Assembly (NCBI GenBank): GCA_948474755.1
Contig: CAOLHI010001037.1
Location: 310,001-374,000, forward strand
Length of the DNA stretch: 64,000 nt
Source: Ctenosaura bakeri
Taxonomy: Eukaryota; Chordata; Lepidosauria; Squamata; Iguanidae
Reading direction: 5' to 3'
Shown: in pieces, positions 1 to 10,249 of the stretch
How positions within the stretch are numbered: position 1 is the first letter of the stretch
Layout: the number at the start of each line of letters is the position of its first letter
Translations under genes and position numbers: made by a program
Notes under the pieces: generated by a model
Told to the model about the DNA's origin: nothing
What the model saw: only the letters and a program-made list of their open reading frames with translations
Database searches by the model: none

Positions 1-988
1 AATGCAATTTGTATTCAGAGTTATTTACATACACAGTTTGGGTTCCTGAGGGAGTACACTGCCCTCCTCCTTGCTGCTAGGCCTCACCTCCATAGCAATC
101 AGCCTATTCCGGTACCGGTGATTTTTCTCCGTAGTCCCCAATCCAATCTGTGTTCTCTGGCAGCATTGATGTACTGGCTTTTTTTTTTTTTTTGCTTTCT
201 GTTGAATTGCATTTGTACAATGAGTTTAGGTTTTTCTGGAAGCATTGTTTGTTTTGCATTTCAGCTTTAAGATTCCTCACATACACCACTTATCCAAATA
301 TTCCCCAATCCAGTCTGTATTCATAGTTATTAACATGCAGAGGCTGGGTTCCTGCGGGAATACACTGCTCCTCCTCCTCGCTGCTAGGCATCCTCTCCAT
401 AGCAACCGGCCTGTTCCGGTACCTGTAACTTTTCCCCGTAGACCCCAATCCAATCTGTGGCGGCATTGATGTACTGGCTTGCTTTTTTTTTTTTTTTTGC
501 TTTTTTTGCTTTCTGTTGAATTGCATTTGTGCAATGGCTTTAGGTTTTTCTGGAAGCATTGTTTGTTTTGCATTTCAGCTTTAAGATTCCTCACATACAG
601 AACCCATACAATCTATTGTGTGAGGTGAAAAGACCTGGTAACTATGGCCATTTCCGCACCCGAGTGTTATAGCGCTGATTCCACTTTCAACATCCTCTGG
701 AATCCTGGGGTTTGCAGTTTCGGGAGGGGCCAGCCGGCCCCTCCCGAAACTGCAAACCCCAGGATTCCAGAGGATGTTGAAAGTGGAATCATAGCGCTAT
801 AACACTCTGGTGCGGAAGTCCCAAGAGCTCTTGGCTGAGGATTCTAAAGGCCCCTCCGGGAACTGCAAACCCCGGGATTCCACGGAATCTTCACAGCCAG
901 CCAGTCCTTGGAGGGCTTCACCTGCCTGGCGCGGACAAACAGACAAATGTACAGACAGATATTGACTTTTATATAGTAGATAAATATC
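1..988. repeat. Dispersed repeat with a ~300-bp internal tandem duplication
   Basis: Two diverged copies of a roughly 300-bp unit lie side by side (about 1-300 and 300-600). Each has the same landmarks: a stretch beginning ccaatc(c/t)aatctgt, a T-rich run after gatgtactggct, and a segment ending in aagattcctcacata. A MITE (646-822) interrupts the unit. The unit resumes at about 823 and ends near gacttttatatagtagat. The same left part and the same ending recur at 12205-12702, so this is a family and not a local duplication. No coding capacity is visible and the class is not identified. Confidence 0.6.
646..822. mobile_element. Fold-back MITE, 'GGCCATTTCCGCAC' family, copy 1
   Basis: The left half, starting ggccatttccgcac, is followed by its own reverse complement, meeting in the middle at gggccagccggccc. 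The right end is decayed (gcggaagtccc). It belongs to the family typified by the perfect palindrome at 37522-37701. Flanking bases here do not give a clear target duplication. Confidence 0.75.
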
Positions 989-1119
989 AAACAGCATTTC
1001 TCAGTAAAAAAAGGAAGTCATATGCCAGCAAATAGGGTATATATTTCTAAGGAAATCACTTTGCGGAAGAGAAGAAAATGGGTCATTTCTAAGGAATACA
1101 TATCCCTTTTAACATTTCC

Positions 1120-1512
1120 TTTGTTTTTGTTTTTTGTATAGTTTTTATTAAACATTTATCTCGAAAATAAAAAAACCCCACACTTCCACGCTTAAATCTT
1201 CCAGTTGAAATTGCTCATTTCCATTCCATTACAAACATAATTTCCATCCTACAGAGAGAAGAACAGTTGCATTATTTCTTCTTTGATTTCTTATACGTTT
1301 ATATCCTTACCCAACCCAATACTCTTTTCCATTCTTTCTCAAAGTTCTGGATAGATTTATTCTTCAAAGAAAATGCTAACTTTTCCATCTCCATCCTATC
1401 CAGAACTTTTAACTTCCATGCTTCTATATCAATATGCTTCTTTTCTTTCCAGTGCTGCGCGTAGGTCAACCTGGCCGCAATTATTGAAACATCTCCTTTG
1501 ACCTTCACTCAC
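1120..1512 (-). mobile_element. LINE-1 (L1) 3' fragment
   Basis: Read on the minus strand, this encodes a short segment (1508 to 1299) with YAQHWKEKKHIDIEAWKLKV and a tryptophan-rich end. That is the style of the C-terminus of L1 ORF2 in reptiles. An A-rich 3' tail follows (T-rich on the plus strand near 1120-1140). The copy is 5'-truncated, and its truncated end stops only about a dozen bases before the splice acceptor of the exon at 1525. Family assignment rests on the protein pattern. Confidence 0.6.
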
Positions 1513-1524
1513 TTTTTACAACAG

Positions 1525-1704
1525 GTACTGCTGGGCCATTACTCAGAAGAACATTTCACGGAAGAGAGGCCGAAGGATTTCATTGAGGCTTTCCAAGACC
1601 GACTCCATAAAATCTCGAAGGAAGTTGTGAGGAGGAACTTGTCCTTGGACATTGAGTACGCCTATCTCGATCCTTCCAAGATAGAGAACAGTGTCTCCAT
1701 ATAA
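1525..1704 (+). CDS. Lipoxygenase, last coding exon of a second (ALOX12B/ALOXE3-type) gene
   Basis: The exon follows a good acceptor (ttttttacaacag, cut before GTACTG) and encodes 59 residues and a TAA stop. It carries the conserved lipoxygenase C-terminus: [13 protein letters not shown], a helix with FQDRL.KIS, YAYLDP and the terminal ENSVSI. The last isoleucine is the carboxylate iron ligand in this family. The intron cuts at the same place and phase as before the last exon of the minus-strand lipoxygenase at 14222-14422, so the two genes are paralogues. No earlier exon of this gene is seen in bases 1-1524, so the rest lies to the left of the window. Position and orientation (tail to tail with the ALOX15B-like gene) suggest the ALOX12B/ALOXE3 side of the mammalian cluster. 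The exon alone cannot say which one. An orphan pseudo-exon is possible but less likely, since frame and splice site are intact. Confidence 0.8.
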   Translation, partial: VLLGHYSEEHFTEERPKDFIEAFQDRLHKISKEVVRRNLSLDIEYAYLDPSKIENSVSI

Positions 1705-2067
1705 GTCTGGGAAATTGTGAAACTACTCCTGTATTGTGATCTTGAAGGGTCCTTACATTTTTTTAGCCACTTTGTACTGTATATTTTAGCTTTTTAAAAA
1801 TCTCAGCCAGAATTTAGTATCATGCTTAAGGATGCATACTCTGGCGTCATGCCTCCATAACCGATCCACATTCCCAATCATGCCACTGTTACCGTGATTG
1901 TAAGTCCCTCCACAGCCTACTTCATTGAGCATCAGCTGCACCGAGAGAAGGCAATCTATCTTGCTGGGGGTCGGGGTGTGGGTGGATGACTTTCCCACCT
2001 CCCTCCAACCATCGGTAGAGGCCACGACAGTCAGAAGCAAGACCCTGGACATCTTTCCATGCCACAT
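1705..2067 (+). other. 3' flank of the second lipoxygenase, likely 3' UTR
   Basis: The sequence after the stop is not a recognised repeat. No AATAAA is seen close by. The first canonical AATAAA on the plus strand downstream is at 2856-2861, beyond a DNA element, so the end of the transcript is not fixed by sequence. Confidence 0.3.
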
Positions 2068-2495
2068 GTCCTTTTCGCATGTTGTTTTTTTAGCGCGAGC
2101 GCCCCTTGAGCACCGCGCAAATGGGAGCGCCACTCCGTACGACGCACTCCCACTTGCGCGGCGCTCACGAGGCTGAAGAGGGGCGGGCACACATTTTTTG
2201 ATTTTCGGCTTGAAGCCGAAAATGCCCCGTGCTCGCGCAATGCTCGCGCCGCCCTCTCGCACTTACCTGTGTGTGGTGCATCGGCGAACCAGGTGGGTAG
2301 CGCTTCCTTTCCCAGCGCAGCCTACAGCTCCCACAGTGCCCTACAGAAGGAAGGAAGGGGCACTCGCGCGATGGTCGCGCAAACAGGAAGCGACCTGCGG
2401 AAGGAAGGAGGGGGGAAGCGGCAGCGTTTCGGAGGAGGCTTCTTGCACGAGATGCCCTCCCCCATCGCACAAAAAGGTAACATGCGAAAAGGGCC
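2068..2495. mobile_element. GC-rich non-autonomous DNA element with short terminal inverted repeats
   Basis: The ends carry an inverted repeat: ccttttcgcatgtt at 2070-2083 and aacatgcgaaaagg at 2479-2492. The interior is rich in CpG and has a small hairpin (tttcggcttgaagccgaaa). The element at 29868-30298 has similar ends (ggcccttttc and gaaagggcc) and the same caca-aaaaggtaa just inside the right end, so both belong to one family. Open frames here are by-products of GC richness. Confidence 0.6.
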
Positions 2496-2955
2496 ACTGC
2501 CTCGCTGGCTGCCCGGAGTGGGTGTGGAAATGTCATCCACCTGCTTCCTGAGCGTCATCATCCAAATGGGAGATAAGAAACATGCTCAGCCTACAATGGT
2601 CTGCCTTGGAGCTCTGCCTTCTTGAACTGTGCTTACTGAGGCTGATACTGATACCTGCTTTGAGCTTAAGCAGCAAAATACCTGCAAGGGGGTGGGTGGG
2701 AGAGCGAGGCAGTTGCCTCATTGCCTTATCCTCCGCCTATGTGACATTTTAGAGCCAATCAGCTGTAGAAAAGATACGATTCCTAAAAATGCAAAAGCCT
2801 TCTTTGTTACTCCGGGAATGCCACCTTCAGTGCACCCAACAGCAGCATGGGCTTAAATAAATTTCCTTGCTCTTGAGGTTTGTTTTTCCGTCACTTCCAT
2901 CACCTCCCATCAATTGTCTTGCTGCTTTGCTAATAGTAATTGATGGACTGTTAAT
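2496..2955. other. Intergenic sequence, nothing recognised
   Basis: No exon-like or repeat-like structure is seen except a possible polyadenylation signal AATAAA at 2856-2861 on the plus strand. It could serve the lipoxygenase exon ending at 1704, but that is only a guess. Confidence 0.3.
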
Positions 2956-3085
2956 TGCTGTGTGTTTTAAGGGGTTGGTTTAGGTGGGTTGGTGGGTTGG
3001 GAGGATTGGGTATATTTTTAATGTCTTTTAATGTATAATGTATTTCATGTTGTTCACCGCCTCGATCCATGCGGAGAGGCAGGAT
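2956..3085 (+). mobile_element. LINE/SINE 3' tail
   Basis: The segment ends in ttgttcaccgcctcgatcc and gagaggcaggataga, followed by an (AAT)n run. The same tail closes the SINE at 52803-53045, so a shared LINE machinery is likely. Only the 3' end is present. Confidence 0.5.
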
Positions 3086-3089
3086 AGAA

Positions 3090-3136
<47 letters not shown>

Positions 3137-3141
3137 TTTAA

Positions 3142-3176
<35 letters not shown>

Positions 3177-3178
3177 TT
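3086..3178. repeat. (AAT)n next to (ATT)n microsatellite
   Basis: About 48 bp of AAT units (3088-3135) are followed, after a few bases, by about 36 bp of ATT units (to 3175). Together they form a simple-sequence inverted repeat. Confidence 0.95.
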
Positions 3179-3395
3179 ATCACGCCAGGAGGGAAATTCC
3201 AATGGCAAATGGATGTCCTTTTCCTGGTGTGGCTGATGCCCAATACAAGAGGTTGGGGCAGGGGAGCCTCCACTGAATTACCTCTACGGATACATTACTA
3301 AATAGCCCATGTAGAGTTCCAGCAAATAATTTTTAAACATTTTAATCATTTTTTAATTTTAATTCTTAACGTTAAATTTTAATTGTTTTAGTAAG

Positions 3396-3573
3396 TCAGT
3401 CCAGGTTGTTGTTGCTGTGTTCCTTCAAGTCATTTCCATCTTATGGTGACCTTCAGGGGAACCCATCACAAGTTTTTTCGGGCTGAGAGTGTGCAACATA
3501 TCCAAGGTTGCCCAGTGCATTTCCATGGCTAAATGGGGAATCCTCCCCTGGTCTCTAGAGCCATGGTCCAATG
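3396..3573 (-). mobile_element. tRNA-derived SINE with BovB-like tail, truncated
   Basis: The plus strand reads gttgttgctgtg, ttccttcaagtc, ttatggtgacc. The reverse complement of this is the 3' tail (gactt-gaaggca, ending in an acaaca run) of a SINE also found at 24996-25226, 28232-28655 and 45025-45355. The tRNA-like head is missing because an LTR begins at about 3575. Confidence 0.6.
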
Positions 3574-4020
3574 GGTTACCCTGATTTCTGGGGTCCTGTG
3601 GGGGACACCTCAATGTGCTCCAAATAATGGGGAATGGGAATTAGCAAGAGCGCAAGCTAAGCAATGTGAGAGGCAGGGCAACTTAGCAAGATCTATGTCT
3701 ATGGGGTCAAGCCGAGTCAATAATCAAGCAAAAGTAAATTATAATTGTTTTCTTTATTAAAAGACAGTCAATGCGCATGTATGCACTCACCCACACAGAC
3801 CTAAGAAGATTAAGCTAGGAGATCTGATAAAGGATTTTGAGATGGATTTTTCAGGGGAAATACTACACCTGATCCTGTAGCCCGGATAGTCAGAAGAAAG
3901 TCAGTTGGAGCTGAGATTCTCAGCACGTGGAAGCTGAAGGGAAGGCTCAGCAAACGGAGCAGCAGCAAGGGGGGATGGAAGCCAGGAGTGATCTGAAGAA
4001 GCGCTCAAAACCAGGGGTTC

Positions 4021-4028
4021 TTATAGGG
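4021..4028. repeat. 8-bp target-site duplication of the SPIN element, left copy
   Basis: The octamer ttataggg directly precedes the element and is repeated exactly at 4847-4854. Eight base pairs is the duplication length typical of hAT transposons. Confidence 0.9.
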
Positions 4029-4140
4029 CAGTGGTTCTCAACCTCCCTAATGCCGCGACCCCTTAATACAGTTCCTCATGTTGTGGTGACCCCCAACCAT
4101 AAAATCATTTTCGTAATTTATTTCTTATTTATTTATTTTT

Positions 4141-4179
<39 letters not shown>
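4141..4179. repeat. (TTAG)n microsatellite
   Basis: About nine tandem TTAG units, inside the SPIN element. Confidence 0.95.
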
Positions 4180-4617
4180 TTTCCAGCATCAAATAGATTG
4201 GAAACACTGCCCTAAATCACTGCTCTGGATAGACTTCTAATGCCTAAAAACTGGTAACCCTCCCCCCTTTTTTTAAGCACAGAAAGTGTCCATCAATGCC
4301 AGAATTAAGGCAATAGTTCTAGTTCTGAATGTTGGGTTTCCACAGTTCAAAAAGCCAGTCACTCCCAAAGGCAATGCCGAAACAGCCCACATTTTACACG
4401 AGGCGCAGGGAGGAAAGGACAGGGAGAGAGGAAAGATGGCGGCGGCATAAGCAGACGCGTTTTGTTTCACTCCCTCCCTCCCTCCCTTCAAGGAAGTGCG
4501 GACGCTGAACATACAAAAAGCGAGGAATGCAAGACAGTCAGGGCGAAGAACACAACACGTGCATGTGGCAAGCGCCAAGGGTCCATGCACAACAAAAGCG
4601 AGAGGAGAAAGTCATCC

Positions 4618-4698
4618 TGGCTACTTCTGCACTAGACTGTTATAGCACTATTATTCCACTTTCACCATCCTATGGAATCCTGGGGTTTGCAGTTTGAA
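4618..4698. mobile_element. Half of a GGCCATTTCC-family MITE
   Basis: Only one arm is present (ttctgcactagactgttatag through ctggggtttgcagttt), nested inside the SPIN element. The second arm is absent. Confidence 0.65.
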
Positions 4699-4895
4699 CC
4701 CCAGCGCAGGGGTCTCAGAAGCACTGCTCCCATTGGCTGTGAGGCCACCTTCTTTTAAAAGGGGGGGCAGGATTGAGGAGCGGCGACCCCTGTGAAATGG
4801 TCGTTCGACCCCGAAAGGGGTCCCGACCCCAGGTTGAGAACCACTGTTATAGGGGAAAATGTGCATGTAGGCTAGTCCATTCCCGGGGATAACAA

Positions 4896-5376
4896 TGGAT
4901 TTCAGGTTGGAGACAAAGCCTCCGAAAGGTCAGTACTTAGCACGATTCCATTTTGACAGAGTTGTCAATAGCGCAGACAGTATGCAAACAAAGAATGCTT
5001 GACAGTTGGTTTTCCAAAGTGCTCATCTCGTCAAGCTGGCGGTTTGGGGCAGAGAATCTTTTGTATGCTGCGTGCATACATAATGTAGTTTCAAAGTGTA
5101 CTTGCTGGGAGGTCTCCTGAAGCTGCATTCCAGCAAATTACTGGCCTGCCTGGATTTTTCAGCTAGTTCGGCCGTGTCCATGTGCATGCTTGTCTGGAGG
5201 CCTCGCAAGCATGTAGAGAGGAACAGTTTGGAATGGCCAATCTCTAGATATCAAATTATATTTAGTAGACCTTGGGCTCGGACTATAAGCTACAGTAACA
5301 AATGTTCAAACCACTACACGTCACTCGCTGGAAATGAAAACATCAGGAGAAGATATTAGGTTTGTACTCTGATCAC
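4896..5376. other. Intergenic sequence, nothing recognised
   Basis: This lies between the solo LTR and the CR1 copy. No coding, RNA or repeat signature was found by eye. Confidence 0.3.
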
Positions 5377-6390
5377 AGAATCATAGAATCATAGAAATCT
5401 AGAGTTGGAAGAGACCAGACAGACCATCCAGTCCAACCCCATTCTGCCATGCAGGAACACCCTGAAAGCACTCCCTTGGACAGATGGCCATCCAGCCTCT
5501 GCTTAAAAACCTCCAAGGAAGGAGACTCCACTACACTCCGAGGCAGCACATTCCACTGCCGGACAGCCCTGACCGTCTGGAAGTTCTTCCTGAGGTTCAG
5601 GTGGAATCTCCTTTCCTGCAGCTTGAATCCATTGCTCCTTGTCCTGGTCTCTGGAGCAGCAGAAAACAAGCCCTCTCCTTCCTCTACGTGGCATCCCTTC
5701 AAATATTTAAACATGGCTCTCATGTCCCCTCTTAACCTTCTCTTCTGCAGACTAAACATACCCAGCTCTCTAAGTCTCTCCTCATAGGGCTTCATGGCTT
5801 CCAGGCCTCTCACCATTTTGGTCGCCCTCCTCTGGACTTGCTCCAGCTTGTCAATATCCTTCTTGAATTGGGGTGCCCAGAACTGGACACAGTATTCAAG
5901 ATGGGGTCTAACCAAAGCAGAGTAGAGCGGTACCAGTACCTCCCTCGATCTCGACACCATACTCCTCTTGATGCAGCCGAGAATTGCATTGGCTTTCTTG
6001 GCTGCCGCATCACACTGCTGACTCATGTTCAGCTTGTGGTCTATGAAGACTCCTAGATCCCTTTCGCACGTCCTGCTATCCAGCCACGTGTCCCCCATCC
6101 TATATTTCTGTATTCCATTTTTTCTACCTAAGGGTAGGACCTTACACTTCTCTCTGTTGAATTTCATTTTGTTCACCTTGGCCCAGCTCTCCAATCTATC
6201 CAGGTCATTCTGAATTTTGATCCTGTCCTCCGGCGTATTAGCAACCCCTCCCAATTTGGTGTCATCTGCAAATTTGATGAGCATGCCCTCTATTCCTTCA
6301 TCCAAGTCGTTGATAAAAATGTTGAACAGCACTGGGCCCAGGACAGAACCCTGTGGCACTCCACTAGTCACTTTGTTTAATTGCAAAGCA
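5377..6390 (-). mobile_element. CR1 LINE, 3' half with reverse transcriptase
   Basis: On the minus strand one open frame runs from about 6385 to beyond 5440. It has the reverse-transcriptase blocks [10 protein letters not shown] and FADDTKLGG (the catalytic aspartates), followed by the CR1-type C-terminus ([40 protein letters not shown]). The 3' end is a short run of the octamer-like atcatagaatcatagaa (plus strand 5383-5400), the usual CR1 3' signature. The endonuclease and the N-terminal half are missing, so the copy is 5'-truncated. The frame is nearly intact, which points to a fairly young copy. The copy at 40497-41202 is closely related. Confidence 0.85.
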
Positions 6391-7610
6391 TGCAACAGCT
6401 GGATGAAGATGTCTGTAAAGAAGGAAAGCAATGGGAGAATGGGTGCTATTCTACTTAAAAAATTAATGGAATGCATATGAAGAAAACAGTTGTACATCAT
6501 GAGGAAAGTATCTTATGTGCAGACAAATTTAATAAAGATTATTAATAAAACCAGTATTGATTACTTTATATCTTCTGACTTATTATGCAAAGCCAGTATA
6601 AACTCGTACTTGATAAATAATACTCTTTCCTCACGAAAAAAGGAGGAAAAGAAACGTGGCAGCACCACTAAGATGAACTGATTTTTGTTTTCTCGTGAGC
6701 TTTTGTGGATAAAAAGGGCCCCGGGAAAATTTAAGGCAAGGGTCATGATTTGCCTATTTCTGGATCCTGTTACATTCTATCCCACTCCCGCAACTATATA
6801 AATATGCTTTATGTCTGAAGCCTTACTATCACTTGGTACTGCATCTGAGGAAGTAGGTTTTATATCCCTGAGATATCATGTGAAAAGAAAAGCTAGGCAG
6901 TCTTAAAAGTGCTGCCACATTTTTTCTCTCCCCCTTCCTTCTTCCTTTTTATTCTGCAAGAGACTAAAACAGCTACTTCTCTGAAAATTTCCTCACAAAG
7001 TGAGTAAAGGTCAAATTGCATTGGCTTTTTTGGCTGCTGCATCACAACTTTGACTCATGTGTAGCTTGTGCTCTACTGAGTCCATTTCAGATATGTCAAA
7101 CCATGCGCCACCCATTCTATATTTGAGCATTTCATTTTTCCTTATTCTATTATCTGACATTTATTCCTGTTGAAATTCATTTTATTGGGTTGGGCCCAAT
7201 CCTGATGGCCTCCGTTCATTTTTATTCATCGACATGAACAAGACTTGCCAACGCATTTGTCTCCACTTAAGATCTGTGTTCAAAACTGGAAACTTAGCCT
7301 TTCTAGTGAATTCTTTTCCTGAATGTACATAGTTTAGGTATGACCCCGGCTACACTCCTTCCATCCATTTTCTATCTCCTAGAGCTTGGAAAAATTGTTG
7401 TTGTGGAAAGTGCAACTCCCAAAATTCCCAGCCAGCGTGGTGAATTAAGGAATTATGCCAGAGCCATCTCAGGACATTTTTCTGCCTGAAGCATAGAAGG
7501 AAACATTAGCACCACCTACCATCATCTTCACAGGGCCCAAATTTCTGGCAATTTATTTAGGCAGCTACAGAAGAAGATGCTGTGTAAATGCTTCTCCCTC
7601 TCCTGTTGCA
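6391..7610. other. Intergenic sequence with weak old repeats
   Basis: Mostly unrecognised. A segment at about 7020-7230 (ggctttttt-ggctgctgcatcacaac and following) looks like a very diverged CR1 fragment on the minus strand. Around 6835-6925 there are traces of a dispersed repeat also hinted at near 9265-9350. No exon is supported. Confidence 0.3.
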
Positions 7611-7613
7611 GTG

Positions 7614-7617
7614 CAAA

Positions 7618-7652
<35 letters not shown>

Positions 7653-7656
7653 ATAG
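7614..7656. repeat. (AAAT)n microsatellite
   Basis: About ten tandem AAAT units. Confidence 0.95.
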
Positions 7657-7791
7657 TAACAACTTCCTGCCCTTTCTTCTAAAGATCAGCACCATCTCAT
7701 TCGGCTATCCCTGCAAGAAATCAAACCTCCACCTTCATTAAACCACTAGGTGGCAATGCTGAGATATCTTTATTGGTCTGGCCAAAACACA

Positions 7792-8089
7792 GGCCATTTC
7801 CGCACTAGCCTGTTATAGTGCTATTATTCCACTTTCAACATCCTGTGGAATTCTGGGGTTTGTAGTTCACTGAAGCCCAAAAGCTCTCTGGCTAAGAATT
7901 CTAAATGCTCCTCCCTAAACTGCAAACCCCAGGATTCCATGGGATGTTGAAAGTGGAATGATAGCACTATAACAATGTAGTGCAGAAAGGTCCCCGGAGT
8001 GTGCAGTTTTGCGAGGGGCCAGCCCCAGGATTCCAGAGGACGTTGAAAGTGGAATCATCGCGCTATAACAGGCTAGTGCGGAAATGGCC
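7792..8089. mobile_element. Fold-back MITE, GGCCATTTCC family, composite copy
   Basis: The ends are ggccatttccgcac and gtgcggaaatggcc, and the copy is flanked by a perfect 3-bp duplication (aca at 7789-7791 and 8090-8092). At 298 bp it is longer than the 180-bp type copy. It contains a left arm, a right arm ending near 7987 (tagtgcagaaag), then a second right arm, as if two related elements recombined or one was inserted into another. Confidence 0.8.
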
Positions 8090-8671
8090 ACAGAGACCAG
8101 TGGGGGAAACTTTCTGAAAGCACAGATCTCTTCCATGAGCTTATAGTTAAGAAAGAGAGAACGGGAGATAGGTCAGAGGTAGCAATAATGGACACAGTAG
8201 AAGCTATAATATTTGTCTAAACCATGACTGGGGAAAATACACAGTTTCTGGGGGGCCCGGGGCTCTCCGGTACTCCTCTTATCATCCTTTTACCAAAAAT
8301 ATTACCCCCTGCCAGTGTATCCTAAGGTCGCAGAGGCAACATACCCTTCAATAGGCACAGATCGTTCAGAACAACCACACCTAGTCCTTTGCATTTTATC
8401 TACTTCTTTTTTAAAATCCCAGATTCTCCCTCCTCCTTCTGCAAACTTCAAAGACACTACTATCATTCAGCCCCTGGAAACATTTTTGTGCCCCCTGGGG
8501 TCAAAACATTTTGCATCAAAATGCCCTCAGGAGAGGCCTGTTTTAAAAGTAGGGTCTCTAGGGGTCATAATAGGCAATTCTGGTAAGATTTGGGGATGGC
8601 TCAGGAAAGCCCTTTTTTCAGATAGAAAGTGGAATTGAAATTGAGTTCCTTTTTACCTTCCATGTTCAGGG
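8090..8671. other. Intergenic sequence, nothing recognised
   Basis: No supported exon or repeat between the MITE and the CR1 tail. Confidence 0.3.
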
Positions 8672-8965
8672 GGGAGCAGGCGTGTTCTCTACTGCTCCAG
8701 AGACTAGGACAAGGAGCAATGGATTCAAGCTGCAGGAAAGGAGATTCCACTTGAACCTCAGGAAGAAATTCCTGATGGTCAGAGCTGTTCAGCAGTGGAA
8801 TATGCTGCCTCAGAGTGTGGTGGAGTCTCTTTCTTTGGAGGTTTTTAAAAGAGACTCGATGGCCATCTGTTGGGAATACTTTGATGGGTGTCCTGCGTAG
8901 CAGGGGGTTGGACTGGATGGACCCTGGGGTCTCTTCCAACTCTAGGATTCTAAGATTCTATGATT
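8672..8965 (+). mobile_element. CR1 LINE 3' fragment
   Basis: In the plus orientation it encodes the CR1 C-terminal piece ([28 protein letters not shown]), and ends with ggttggactggatggaccc, ctcttccaactctagga and tctatgattc. Confidence 0.8.
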
Positions 8966-9454
8966 CCTGATTAGGGGGGGGAGTCCTCTCCTGAGTCGCA
9001 CTTCTTGTTTTAAAAAAGGTGTTTCTTAGGGATATTTTGGGGGGCCCAAAAAAATCAAAAATTGTTTTGAGTCCTATAGGCCACACTTTGCCCACCCCAG
9101 TCTAAATTGTAAGTTGCAAAGAAATCCTTTGCTTGGTAGTTCGCTCAAAGCATGCTCTGGTTCAAAATGTCAGTGGTTTTGCTCATTGCAAGCTCTCCTT
9201 CAGATAACTCTCTCACAGTCCATGTATAGTAACGGAACAGAACACACGCTGTTTTGTGGGTAAAAATGACTGAGTCAGATGGTGCCTTTAAAAAAAAGTT
9301 TTTATTTTGCATAAGCTTTTGTGGACTCTTGCCCACTTCATCAGATGTTGTGTAAGTGTTAACCCATATGCTCTCACAGTGATTGCAAATCTTTACCTAT
9401 AATCTGGATATATAGATGTATACAATAAAGAAAGAAATCAATGCATACATCCAG
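8966..9454. other. Intergenic sequence
   Basis: A short segment at about 9265-9350 (agcttttgtggactcttgcc and following) resembles a widespread amniote interspersed repeat. The rest is unrecognised. Confidence 0.3.
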
Positions 9455-9830
9455 CTGTTGCAGTCTGGCAGGGATGGACGGCCCCGGTTGATCTCTGCTG
9501 TCCCACTTTCTCAGCTACTTTTAAAATGTTCCAGTTCCTCACCCTTCCACTCCCCGCCCCCAGTCCTCAGGTTCCTTCAACTGCTGCAAACCCAGTTTAA
9601 TGTGCAGAAGTAGCTAATATTCCATTAACTCAGGAGGGAGGAGAGGAAAGGAAAGGGTAGAGTCTTGCCCTGCCTAAATTCAATACCTAAGTTCCAGGGG
9701 CTCTCTACTTAAAATAGTAGTTGCATGTGCTCTTTCTCATTAAGAACATTAGCCCTCTTGTGGCCTGGCACCACCACCTGGACCTGGTATATATCCCAGT
9801 TTGCATCCATGAAATGTTGGAGGATATATC
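9455..9830. repeat. Dispersed repeat family with three copies here (copy 1)
   Basis: Shares a series of blocks in the same order with 26115-26495 and 55290-55600: a C/T-rich start, an attaactcag block, tcttgccct, an acat/aattttgcc-type block and an end in atgaaatgtt. The copies are substantially diverged. No protein is encoded. Class unknown. Confidence 0.5.
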
Positions 9831-10249
9831 AATGTTAGCAAATCTTAGAAAAATGCAGTCCATTACTGATGGCAGGTGGTGGTTTAGGTCTGAAACAGCT
9901 TCCTTGGAGTGGAAAGTGGAAAAGTAGTGCAATAATGCAAAAGAGTAACAGAGCTGGGTATCATCACAAACTGATGGCAATGAACCTTAAAACTGATTAT
10001 AGATTACATCTAAAAATCCAAAATATATAGCTAAGCCATAAACATAAGTTTCAAGGTCAGGATTCAATCCAGGAGCACACCCAAGCTGCATCCCTGCATC
10101 TTTGCGGGAGTATAACCCCATCCAACACAAGCTGAAGCCTTATTCCCTGGTATGTCTTTCCACTCATCAGAGAGCACTTCTGTCTTCTCTCAATTAAGTT
10201 TCAATTTGGTTGCCCTCATCCAGTCAAGGAATTTGCATAGCACAGGAAT

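Larger units (their letters stand above)
4029..4846. mobile_element. SPIN-type hAT transposon (non-autonomous, with foreign interior)
   Basis: The termini are perfect 16-bp inverted repeats: cagtggttctcaacct and aggttgagaaccactg. The subterminal sequence continues with the features I recall for SPIN (Space Invaders): taatgccgcgacccc, gttgtggtgacccccaacca, and on the other side gaccctt-type blocks around 4785-4820. An 8-bp duplication flanks it. Inside are a (TTAG)n run (about 4141-4179), a G/C-rich segment with no transposase reading frame, and half of a GGCCATTTCC MITE (4618-4698). This is therefore a non-autonomous or much-rearranged copy. Confidence 0.85.
3575..4895 (-). mobile_element. 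Solo LTR, interrupted by a SPIN element
   Basis: The left end (gttaccctg) and right end (ggggataaca) match the termini of the LTR family seen intact at 44041-44917. On the minus strand there is an AATAAA (ttttctttattaaa on the plus strand, about 3750) and, further upstream, a TATA-like ccctataag. The SPIN element (4029-4846) sits right at that TATA box. No internal retroviral genes are adjacent. The first TG of the expected terminus appears lost, so the exact border is uncertain. Confidence 0.55.

Noticed and set aside
2165..2625. Several overlapping 80-120-codon frames on both strands
   Set aside because: They lie in a GC-rich DNA element with few stop codons; no start context, domain or splice pattern.
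2951..3208. Frame with poly-Ile and poly-Leu
   Set aside because: Translation of the (AAT)n/(ATT)n microsatellite.
5449..6480. Plus-strand frames within the CR1 copy
   Set aside because: Antisense shadows of the CR1 reverse-transcriptase frame.
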